The notes below the pieces were generated by a model that was given only the letters and a program-made list of their open reading frames with translations, had not been told where the DNA came from and made no database searches. Below, piece after piece: positions 1 through 5,984 of a stretch of DNA of 5,984 nucleotides. Where the stretch lies: assembly GCA_030597345.1 (NCBI GenBank), contig JAUVSA010000141.1:1-5984 (forward strand), given 5' to 3'. Source of the DNA: Bacillota bacterium. GTDB lineage: Bacteria > Armatimonadota > Hebobacteria > Hebobacterales > Hebobacteraceae. The position numbers were made by a program, and so were the translations under genes. Each line of letters opens with the position of its first letter. Within the stretch, counting starts at the first letter, position 1.

Positions 1-6
1 CATGTG

Positions 7-35
7 TTGACAACGCCTACTGTTTCTGCTAGACT
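7..35 (+). promoter_or_regulatory. Sigma-70-type promoter of the str operon
   Basis: A perfect -35 hexamer TTGACA lies at 7-12. A 17-nt spacer follows, then a -10 element TAGACT at 30-35 (4 of 6 consensus matches). The spacer ends in TGC at 27-29, which gives an extended -10 (TGn) motif. Transcription would start near 39-44, leaving a leader of about 70-75 nt before rpsL. Position ahead of the first gene of a highly expressed operon supports the call. The start site itself is inferred, not shown. Confidence 0.8.
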
Positions 36-42
36 CCTACCT

Positions 43-114
43 TGCCGCCTCTGGCGTGAGCCCCAGCTATGCCGCTCCGCCGGAGGCGCGTGACTGCTAA
101 GCGGAAGCGGAATC
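43..114 (+). promoter_or_regulatory. Structured 5' leader of rpsL with ribosome-binding site
   Basis: This is the inferred untranslated leader of the operon. Two small GC hairpins are visible: CGCC/GGCG at 46-49 and 53-56 with loop TCT, and CTCC/GGAG at 75-78 and 82-85 with loop GCC. The best Shine-Dalgarno-like stretch is GGAAG at 103-107, 7 nt before the rpsL ATG; it sits in a short direct repeat (GCGGAA twice). The leader also contains a 19-codon basic reading frame at 69-128 that overlaps the rpsL start, described in the findings. No terminator-like T-tract is seen, so a regulatory role is only possible, not shown. Confidence 0.4.
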
Positions 115-537
115 ATGCCAACTACTAGCCAGTTAGTGCGAAAAGGACGAAAGCGCAAGCGAGTCGAGGCGACGCCGACGGTCCGCTGGGCCCTTGGCTG
201 GCAGTTCAATGCCTCCCACCGCCGATACCGCAAGGCGGCGGGGCCGTTCAAGCGCGGCGTGTGTACTCGGGTTTACACCACCACGCCGAAGAAGCCCAAC
301 TCCGCGCTTCGCAAGATAGCCCGCGTTCGCCTCAGCAACCGCATTGAGGTGCTGGCCTATATCCCGGGCGAGGGCCACAACCTCCAGGAGCACTCCGTGG
401 TCCTGGTGCGGGGCGGACGGGTCAAGGACTTGCCGGGCATCCGCTATCACATCGTCCGCGGAGTTCTCGACACGGCCGGCGTGGAAAACCGCAGAAATGC
501 CCGCTCGCGCTACGGGACCAAGAAACCAAAGCAGTAG
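115..537 (+). CDS. rpsL: 30S ribosomal protein S12, with an N-terminal insertion
   Basis: S12 sits at the decoding centre of the 30S subunit and helps control tRNA selection accuracy. The 140-residue product carries the family signatures RGVCTRVYTTTPKKPNSALRK (residues 47-67), GEGHNLQEHSVV (85-96) and RGGRVKDLPG (99-108). Lys59 and Lys104 align with E. coli Lys43 and Lys88 (Met counted), the streptomycin-resistance positions; both are the sensitive-type lysine. Asp105 aligns with the aspartate that RimO methylthiolates in E. coli. E. coli S12 is 124 residues: the extra 16 lie between residues about 20 and 45, where the usual PAL..CPQ segment is replaced by an aromatic and basic stretch. The ATG has a GGAAG motif 7 nt upstream and gives the normal MPT..QLVRKGRK start. 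It is the first gene of the operon, 66 nt before rpsG. Identity is certain; the insertion is unusual relative to E. coli but may be lineage-typical. Confidence 0.98.
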   Translation: MPTTSQLVRKGRKRKRVEATPTVRWALGWQFNASHRRYRKAAGPFKRGVCTRVYTTTPKKPNSALRKIARVRLSNRIEVLAYIPGEGHNLQEHSVVLVRGGRVKDLPGIRYHIVRGVLDTAGVENRRNARSRYGTKKPKQ

Positions 538-570
538 ACAGCGGAAGAACTCCGCCATCTCTGCTGTTTA
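535..570 (+). promoter_or_regulatory. rpsL–rpsG intercistronic hairpin (candidate S7 control site)
   Basis: Bases 535-542 can pair with 563-570 in an 8-bp stem (one G-U pair) that begins in the rpsL stop codon. An inner GGA/TCC pairing (543-545 with 551-553) can stack on it. A competing 5-bp stem is GCGGA/TCCGC at 541-545 and 551-555. In E. coli, S7 represses its own operon by binding the rpsL–rpsG intercistronic RNA, so a fold here is in the expected place. No T-run follows, so it does not look like a terminator. Likeness to the E. coli S7 target has not been tested. Confidence 0.3.
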
Positions 571-593
571 GGAAAAGACCACCCTAGAGGACT

Positions 594-598
594 GGGAG
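594..598 (+). promoter_or_regulatory. Ribosome-binding site of rpsG
   Basis: GGGAG lies 5 nt before the rpsG ATG. It is a good Shine-Dalgarno match and confirms the start at 604, which yields the normal S7 N-terminus MPRKGPV. Confidence 0.7.
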
Positions 599-603
599 AA
601 CAG

Positions 604-1074
604 ATGCCGAGGAAGGGACCGGTCGCGCGCCGCATAACGCGGCCGGATGCTGTCTACGGAAGTCGTCTCATTTCCCGGCTCATCAGCCAGGTCATGCGCC
701 GGGGCAAAAAGAGCGTGGCCGAGCGGATAGTCTACGGCGCGCTGGAGCAAGTCGCCTCCCGCGCCGGCAAGGACCCGCTCGAGGTCTACGAGCAGGCCCT
801 CCGCCACATTATGCCTTCGCTCGAAGTGAAACCCAGGCGGGTAGGGGGCGCGACCTACCAGGTGCCCATGGAAGTCCGTCCCACGCGCAAGCTTACGCTG
901 GGGCTCCGCTGGCTTGTGACCAACGCCCGCGCCCGCCCCGGGCACACCATGCAGGAGAAACGGGCGGCCGAGATGATGGATGCCGCTTCAGGACAGGGAG
1001 CTTCAGTAAAGAAGCGAGAGGATACCCACAGGATGGCGGAAGCCAACCGGGCATTCGCTCATTATAGGTGGTGA
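604..1074 (+). CDS. rpsG: 30S ribosomal protein S7
   Basis: S7 is a primary binding protein of the 3' major domain of 16S rRNA. It nucleates assembly of the 30S head and lies at the E-site and mRNA exit side. In E. coli it also represses the str operon. The product has 156 residues, the common bacterial length. Visible signatures are DAVYGSRLISRLI (15-27), GKKSVAERIVYGALE (34-48), the beta-hairpin region EVKPRRVGGATYQVP (74-88) and the C-terminal KKREDTHRMAEANRAFAHYRW block (136-156). The ATG at 604 is preceded by GGGAG. It lies between rpsL (66 nt upstream) and a 156-nt spacer before fusA, the usual str order. Codon use is C-rich at third positions like rpsL and fusA. Nothing is truncated or missing, and identity is certain. 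Confidence 0.98.
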   Translation: MPRKGPVARRITRPDAVYGSRLISRLISQVMRRGKKSVAERIVYGALEQVASRAGKDPLEVYEQALRHIMPSLEVKPRRVGGATYQVPMEVRPTRKLTLGLRWLVTNARARPGHTMQEKRAAEMMDAASGQGASVKKREDTHRMAEANRAFAHYRW

Positions 1075-1230
1075 TCCGGAAGCACCCGCCCCTCTGGGCG
1101 GGTGGCAGGGAACCGTAGGCCATTGACGACCGGGGTTCTCCTGCGCAAATCACGAAGGTGGGCCCCGAGTGGGCAGCCATTACGGCTCTGCCGGCTTCCG
1201 AGCCGCCACCACTAAAGAAGTCGATGACCT
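1075..1230 (+). promoter_or_regulatory. Structured spacer ahead of fusA
   Basis: This 156-nt gap is the longest noncoding stretch after the promoter region. It contains a perfect 9-bp hairpin (CACCCGCCC at 1083-1091, loop CTCT, GGGCGGGTG at 1096-1104). A second, bulged stem joins 1172-1178 with 1184-1192, and a 4-bp GGCT/AGCC stem lies at 1193-1204. None is followed by a T-run, so no classical terminator is present. A TTGACG at 1123-1128 resembles a -35 box, but no credible -10 lies 16-18 nt downstream. The only purine-rich stretch near the fusA ATG is AAAGAAG at 1214-1220, a weak ribosome-binding site. I see no supported small gene here. The region may modulate fusA expression or be an RNA-processing site, which is inference. 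Confidence 0.4.
1083..1104 (+). other. 9-bp GC stem-loop after rpsG
   Basis: This is a perfect inverted repeat with a 4-nt loop, starting 9 nt after the rpsG stop. Eight of its nine pairs are G-C. It lacks a following T-tract (the next bases are GCAGGGAACC), so it is not a typical intrinsic terminator. It could stabilise the rpsL–rpsG message, pause polymerase, or act as an inefficient attenuator. Confidence 0.55.
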
Positions 1231-3321
1231 ATGGCGCGCGAGTTTTCGCTCGACAAGACGCGTAATATTGGTATTGCTGCGCATATCGATGCCGGCAAGA
1301 CCACCACCACCGAGCGCATCCTGTTCTATACAGGTCGCGTCCACCGGATGGGCGAGGTGGATGCCGGGGCCGCCACCATGGACTGGATGGCCCAGGAGCA
1401 GGAGCGCGGCATCACCATTACCGCTGCCGCCACCACCTGCTTCTGGCGCGATCACCGCATCAACATCATCGACACCCCGGGCCATGTCGACTTCACCGTC
1501 GAGGTAGAGCGCTCCCTCCGCGTCCTCGATGGCGTAGTCGCCCTCTTCTGCGCCGTGGGTGGCGTTCAGCCCCAGTCCGAGACGGTTTGGCGCCAGGCCA
1601 ACAAGTACGGCGTCCCCCGCATCGCCTACGTAAACAAGATGGACCGGACCGGAGCCGAGTTCCACAGCGTCCTCCATGCCATGCGCGAGCGCCTCGGCTG
1701 CCGCGCCGTCGCCGTCCAGCTCCCCCTCGGCCAGGAAGCCGACTTCCGCGGCGTCATCGACCTCATCCGGCTCAAGGCTGTTGTGTATCTCGACGAGGAG
1801 GGGCGTGAGTTCCGCGAGGAGCCCATCCCCGAGGAGAGTCTGCCGCTTGTTTCTCGGTTCCGAGAAGCCTTGCTCGAGGCGGCAGCCGAGACCGACGAAG
1901 GCCTAATGCACAAGTATCTCAGCGGCGAGGAACTGACGGAAGAGGAGATTCGCCTGGGGCTGCGGCGGGGCACGCTCCGCTACCAGATGGTGCCCGTGCT
2001 CTGCGGCGCCTCCTACCGAAACAAGGCCGTCCAACCCCTCCTCGATGCCATCGTCGATTACCTCCCCTCCCCCCTCGATGTCCCTTCGGTCCAGGGCCGC
2101 CATCCCGACACCGGCGACGCCATCACCATGCAAGCGGCTGACGAGGGACCCCTGGCCGCCCTGGCCTTCAAAGTCGCAGCCGACCGCAACGTCGGACAGC
2201 TCGTGTACCTCAGGATCTACTCGGGCAGCCTCGCCAGAGGGGCCAAGGTGTACAACTCCACCAAACAGGTCTCCCAGCGCGTCACCCGCCTATTGCGTAT
2301 GCACGCGAACCGTCGCGAGCACCTCCAGGAAGCTCTCACCGGCGACATCGTCGCCGCCGTCGGCCTCGACCAGACCACCACGGGAGACACGATCTGTGAA
2401 GAGCGTACCCCCATTCTCCTGGAGAGCATCCAGTTCCCCGATCCCGTCATCTCCGTCTCACTCGAGCCCGAAACCCGGACCGAAGAGGTGAAGCTCGTCG
2501 AATCCCTCACTGCCCTCTCCGGCGAGGACCCCACCTTCCGCTTCCATACCGACCCGGACAGCGGCCAGATGATCGTTTCCGGAATGGGGGAGCTCCACCT
2601 GGAAATCGTGACCGACCGCCTGCGCCGCGAATTCAACGTCGCCGCCCGGGTCGGCCGTCCCCAGGTCGCCTACCGGGAGACCATCCGCGCAGAAGCCGTC
2701 GTCCAAGCAAGCCATATCCGCCAGACCGGCGGCCGCGGACAGTACGCACAAGTCACCATCCGGCTCTCCCCCCGCCAGGCCGGCGCCGGCCTCAGCTTCC
2801 TCGACGCCACTAAGGGCGGCTCCGTCCCCCGAGAGTTCATATCTGCAGTCGAGGCCGGTGTCAGAGAGGCCTGTCAGAGCGGCCTCCTCGGCGGCTACCC
2901 CGTGGTTGATCTCGAGGCGGCTCTGCTCGGCGGCAAGGCCCACGAGGTGGATTCCTCCGAGATGGCATTTAAGATGGCCGCCTCGAGGGCACTCCGCGAG
3001 GCGCTCCAGAAGGCGGAACCGGTGCTCCTGGAGCCGATTATGCTCGCGGAGGTCGTCTGTGCCGGGGAGCGCCTGGGCGACGTTCTGGCCGACCTCAACA
3101 GCCGACGAGCCCACGTTACCGGCATCAGCGCCTCCCTCGGCGGCACCGAGATCATTCGAGTCCTCATCCCGCTTGTAAACACCTTCGGATATGCTACCGT
3201 GCTCCGCAATCTCACCCAGGGGCGCGGCACCTATACCATGGAGCCATCCCACTACGCGCAGGTCCCTGAAGACGTCGCTCGCGACCTCATCCCGGGCGGC
3301 AGCACGGTCGCAGTGGCCTGA
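1231..3321 (+). CDS. fusA: Translation elongation factor G
   Basis: EF-G is the cytosolic GTPase that moves tRNAs and mRNA through the ribosome after peptide bond formation and, with RRF, recycles ribosomes. The 696-residue product is full length. G-domain motifs are AHIDAGKT (17-24, P-loop), RGIT (59-62, switch I), DTPGH (81-85, with catalytic His85), NKMD (135-138) and CGAS (258-261). Domain II spans roughly 300-390. Domain III includes GMGELHLEI (451-459). Domain IV has RQTGGRGQYA (497-506) and a tip loop with HEVDSSEMAF (571-580), where His571 matches the tip histidine that reaches the decoding site. Domain V ends with FGYATVLRNLTQGRG (652-666). It looks like a canonical EF-G1 rather than the EF-G2 or tetracycline-resistance paralogue. 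The ATG at 1231 gives the standard MAR..LDKTRNIGIAAHID start, although its ribosome-binding site is weak. Codons are strongly C-ending (38 of 64 valines are GTC), in contrast to tuf. Confidence 0.98.
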   Translation: MAREFSLDKTRNIGIAAHIDAGKTTTTERILFYTGRVHRMGEVDAGAATMDWMAQEQERGITITAAATTCFWRDHRINIIDTPGHVDFTVEVERSLRVLDGVVALFCAVGGVQPQSETVWRQANKYGVPRIAYVNKMDRTGAEFHSVLHAMRERLGCRAVAVQLPLGQEADFRGVIDLIRLKAVVYLDEEGREFREEPIPEESLPLVSRFREALLEAAAETDEGLMHKYLSGEELTEEEIRLGLRRGTLRYQMVPVLCGASYRNKAVQPLLDAIVDYLPSPLDVPSVQGRHPDTGDAITMQAADEGPLAALAFKVAADRNVGQLVYLRIYSGSLARGAKVYNSTKQVSQRVTRLLRMHANRREHLQEALTGDIVAAVGLDQTTTGDTICEERTPILLESIQFPDPVISVSLEPETRTEEVKLVESLTALSGEDPTFRFHTDPDSGQMIVSGMGELHLEIVTDRLRREFNVAARVGRPQVAYRETIRAEAVVQASHIRQTGGRGQYAQVTIRLSPRQAGAGLSFLDATKGGSVPREFISAVEAGVREACQSGLLGGYPVVDLEAALLGGKAHEVDSSEMAFKMAASRALREALQKAEPVLLEPIMLAEVVCAGERLGDVLADLNSRRAHVTGISASLGGTEIIRVLIPLVNTFGYATVLRNLTQGRGTYTMEPSHYAQVPEDVARDLIPGGSTVAVA

Positions 3322-3354
3322 CGGAGAGAACAACCCGACAGGGGGAAAGAGACG

Positions 3355-4557
<1,203 letters not shown>

Positions 4558-4605
4558 CAGGCCGAGCTAACTGGAGACAGGCCATGGCATTTCGGAGAGC
4601 AATAC

Positions 4606-4935
4606 ATGCGCAGAAATGAACGGAGAGGGCCCGGAGAGCGTATACGCATTCGACTCAAGGCCTTCGATCACCGGGTGCTCGACCAGTCCGCGGTCCACAT
4701 CGTAGACACCGCGCGGCGAACCGGCGCGCGGATCTCGGGGCCCATTCCCCTGCCCACTGAGATCAATCGCTTCTGCGTGATCCGCTCACCCTTCATCGAC
4801 AAGGAGTCGATGGAGCATTTCGAAATGCGAACTCACAAGCGCCTGATCGACATCCTTGAGCCCAGCCCGGAGACCATCAATGCTCTGATGCGCATCGACC
4901 TCCCGGGCGGCGTCGACATCGAGATCAAACTCTAG
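4606..4935 (+). CDS. rpsJ: 30S ribosomal protein S10 (NusE)
   Basis: S10 is a 30S head protein; free S10 (NusE) also pairs with NusB on boxA RNA and with NusG in transcription antitermination. The 109-residue product contains RIRLKAFDHRVLDQSA (14-29), SGPIPLPTEINRFCV (44-58), the FEMRTHKRLIDILEPSPET block (72-90) and DLPGGVDIEIKL at the C-terminus. E. coli S10 has 103 residues; here the N-terminus carries about seven extra, mostly basic residues (MRRNERRGPGE) before the conserved RIRIRLKA core. No other in-frame ATG lies nearby. GGAG at 4594-4597, 8 nt before the ATG, supports this start. A separate out-of-frame 11-codon frame with its own GGAG overlaps the start (see findings). It follows tuf by 48 nt with no visible terminator, and rplC begins 11 nt downstream. 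Confidence 0.96.
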   Translation: MRRNERRGPGERIRIRLKAFDHRVLDQSAVHIVDTARRTGARISGPIPLPTEINRFCVIRSPFIDKESMEHFEMRTHKRLIDILEPSPETINALMRIDLPGGVDIEIKL

Positions 4936-4938
4936 AGG
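4935..4938 (+). promoter_or_regulatory. Ribosome-binding site deciding the rplC GTG start
   Basis: GAGG overlaps the last base of the rpsJ stop codon and lies 8 nt before GTG at 4947. There is no ATG at the expected L3 N-terminus, so this site supports the GTG initiation codon and suggests translational coupling of rplC to rpsJ. Confidence 0.6.
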
Positions 4939-4946
4939 CAACGACT

Positions 4947-5636
4947 GTGAAGACAGTACACAAGGCCCTGCTGGGCCGAAAAGTCGGCATGACCCAGCTC
5001 TTCGCTGAGGACGGGCGGGCGGTCCCCGTCACCGTCATCTCGGCCGGCCCCTGCACAGTCATCCAGCGCAAGTCCGCCGATCGAGACGGATATGACGCTC
5101 TCCAGCTTGGCTACGACGAGCTGCCCGACGGGAAGCGGCTCAACCGACCCCGGTTGGGCCATTTCCAACGAGCGGCAGAGAAAGCAGGCAAGAAAATACC
5201 ACCCTGCCGCCACCTCGTTGAGTTTCGCTTTGCCGACTGCGACGCGCACCAAGTCGGCGACCAGATAAGGGCCGACGTGTTCGAGGTGGGAGAGGTCGTG
5301 GATGTGACCGGCACCTCGAAAGGCAGGGGATTTGCCGGCGTCCATAAGCGCTACGGCTTCCGCGGCGGGCCTGCCAGCCACGGTTCCATGTCGCATCGCC
5401 GGCCAGGCTCGGGCGGGGCCACTGATGGAGCCCGCGTCTTCAAGGGTACCAAGAAGCCGGGCCACATGGGCCACGCTCGCACTACCATCAAGCGCCTCCG
5501 TGTCCACATGGTGGACGCGGACAAGGGCCTCCTGGCCGTCGAGGGGGCCGTACCCGGTCCCAACGGCGGATTGCTCCTGGTCTTCCGGGCCGGGACAGCC
5601 GGACCCAGGCCCGCGCAGCCTGAGGAAGACGAGTAG
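4947..5636 (+). CDS. rplC: 50S ribosomal protein L3
   Basis: L3 binds 23S rRNA early in 50S assembly and extends a long loop toward the peptidyl transferase centre. The 229-residue product starts at GTG and opens with LLGRKVGMTQLFAEDGRAVPVTV (8-30), the classic L3 N-terminus. TGTSKGRGFAGVHKRYGF (121-138), GGPASHGSMSHRRPGS (140-155), ARVFKGTKKPGHMG (162-175) and the AVPGPNGG turn (201-208) follow. The glutamine that PrmB methylates in E. coli L3 has no counterpart in the GSGGATDGA segment (154-162), as in many bacteria. A C-terminal tail of about 15 residues after LLLVFRA (209-215), rich in Pro, Gly and acidic residues, extends beyond the usual end. rpsJ ends 11 nt upstream and rplD starts 2 nt downstream, so translation is probably coupled. 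Codon use is C-ending like fusA. Identity is certain. Confidence 0.97.
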   Translation: MKTVHKALLGRKVGMTQLFAEDGRAVPVTVISAGPCTVIQRKSADRDGYDALQLGYDELPDGKRLNRPRLGHFQRAAEKAGKKIPPCRHLVEFRFADCDAHQVGDQIRADVFEVGEVVDVTGTSKGRGFAGVHKRYGFRGGPASHGSMSHRRPGSGGATDGARVFKGTKKPGHMGHARTTIKRLRVHMVDADKGLLAVEGAVPGPNGGLLLVFRAGTAGPRPAQPEEDE

Positions 5637-5638
5637 CT

Positions 5639-5984
5639 ATGCCGACTCTTCCCGTCTACGATACTGCCGGGTCGCAAACAGGAGAGCTGGAGGTCTCCAG
5701 CGACGTGTTCGGCGCCGTTCCCAACGAAACGGTCCTTCACCAGGTCGTGCTGGCCCAATTGGCCGCCGCTCGACAGGGTACCGCTCACACCAAGACCCGC
5801 GGCGAGGTGGCCGGAAGCACCCGCAAGCTCTGGCGTCAGAAGGGAACCGGTCGCGCTCGAGTCGGCAACGCTAAAGCTCCCAATCGGGAAGGCGGCGGCG
5901 TCGCCGCTGGCCCGAGGATGCGCTCCTACCGCCAGCGCGTCTCCCGCCGGGTCAGGACCGAGGCCCTTCGCGCCGCGCTCAGCG
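5639..5984 (+). CDS. rplD: 50S ribosomal protein L4, 5' part (runs off the window)
   Basis: L4 is an early 50S assembly protein whose extended loop lines the peptide exit tunnel. In E. coli it also represses the S10 operon by translational control and transcription attenuation. I translated 115 codons from the ATG at 5639, open to the right edge. The start MPTLPVYDTAGSQTGELEVS is typical of L4. The loop motif WRQKGTGRAR lies at residues 65-74, followed by GGGVAAGPRMRSY (85-97) and the start of the helix RRVRTEALRAALS (103-115). The usual SPLWRGGG stretch reads APNREGGG (80-87), so the tryptophan is absent. The ATG lies 2 nt after the rplC stop; GAGGA at 5622-5626 inside rplC is a distant possible ribosome-binding site, so coupling to rplC is likely. 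The C-terminal half cannot be seen. Confidence 0.95.
   Translation, partial: MPTLPVYDTAGSQTGELEVSSDVFGAVPNETVLHQVVLAQLAAARQGTAHTKTRGEVAGSTRKLWRQKGTGRARVGNAKAPNREGGGVAAGPRMRSYRQRVSRRVRTEALRAALS

Noticed and set aside
1083..1104. Hairpin after rpsG as an intrinsic terminator
   Set aside because: The stem is strong, but no T-run follows, and stopping transcription here would cut off fusA, tuf and the S10 genes.
1123..1151. Possible promoter for fusA (TTGACG at 1123-1128)
   Set aside because: At 17- or 18-nt spacing the -10 candidates (CAAATC, AAATCA) match TATAAT at only one or two positions.
1169..1507. 112-codon plus-strand frame with a GTG or alternative start, spanning the fusA leader and 5' end
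   Set aside because: It overlaps the conserved P-loop region of fusA in another frame. The product is low-complexity Ser/Pro/Ala, and no ribosome-binding site was seen.
1231..3321. fusA as a tetracycline-resistance protein or EF-G2 paralogue
   Set aside because: Canonical EF-G1 motifs in all domains, the domain IV HEVDSSEMAF loop and position in the str operon support ordinary EF-G.
5332..5874. 180-codon plus-strand frame across the rplC 3' end and rplD 5' part
   Set aside because: It is out of frame with both L3 and L4, which are clearly recognised there. The product is Ser/Arg/Pro-rich without family features.

Overview
This window is the start of a bacterial str–S10 ribosomal protein locus, read entirely on the + strand. 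The genes in order are rpsL (S12), rpsG (S7), fusA (EF-G), tuf (EF-Tu), rpsJ (S10), rplC (L3) and the first 115 codons of rplD (L4), which runs off the right edge. DNA is GC-rich and coding is dense. No gene-free stretch exceeds 156 bases. I see no mobile element, CRISPR array, tRNA or rRNA gene.

The host is clearly a bacterium. GC content, the long S12 insertion, the cysteine-rich EF-Tu insertion and the merged str/S10 order fit, to my memory, a member of the Chloroflexota (Dehalococcoidia-like or an uncultured relative). This is inference; an rpsG, fusA or rplC tree would settle it.

Layout: positions 1-114 hold a strong sigma-70-type promoter (perfect -35, 17-nt spacer, extended -10) and a GC-rich structured leader. 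rpsL and rpsG follow, separated by 66 nt that can fold into a hairpin at the place where S7 autoregulates the operon in E. coli. A 156-nt spacer with a perfect 9-bp GC hairpin precedes fusA, which has only a weak ribosome-binding site. tuf follows 33 nt after fusA. rpsJ, rplC and rplD then follow with gaps of 48, 11 and 2 nt. No T-tract terminator is visible between tuf and rpsJ, so the str and S10 clusters may be one transcription unit.

The products cooperate in translation. S12 and S7 build the decoding side and head of the 30S subunit. EF-Tu delivers aminoacyl-tRNA and EF-G drives translocation. S10 is a 30S head protein that also serves as NusE in antitermination. L3 and L4 are early 50S assembly proteins.

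I found no new multi-gene system; this is housekeeping DNA. Three things stand out. (1) tuf has radically different codon usage from its neighbours: no GTC among 37 valine codons, then 5 of 5 GTC in the last 16 codons. This looks like a recombination or gene-conversion mosaic. (2) EF-Tu carries a C-x-C-x4-C-x2-C cluster just after the G5 motif. (3) S12 carries a 16-residue insertion in its N-terminal arm. Smaller points concern leader structures and two short basic reading frames overlapping the rpsL and rpsJ starts.
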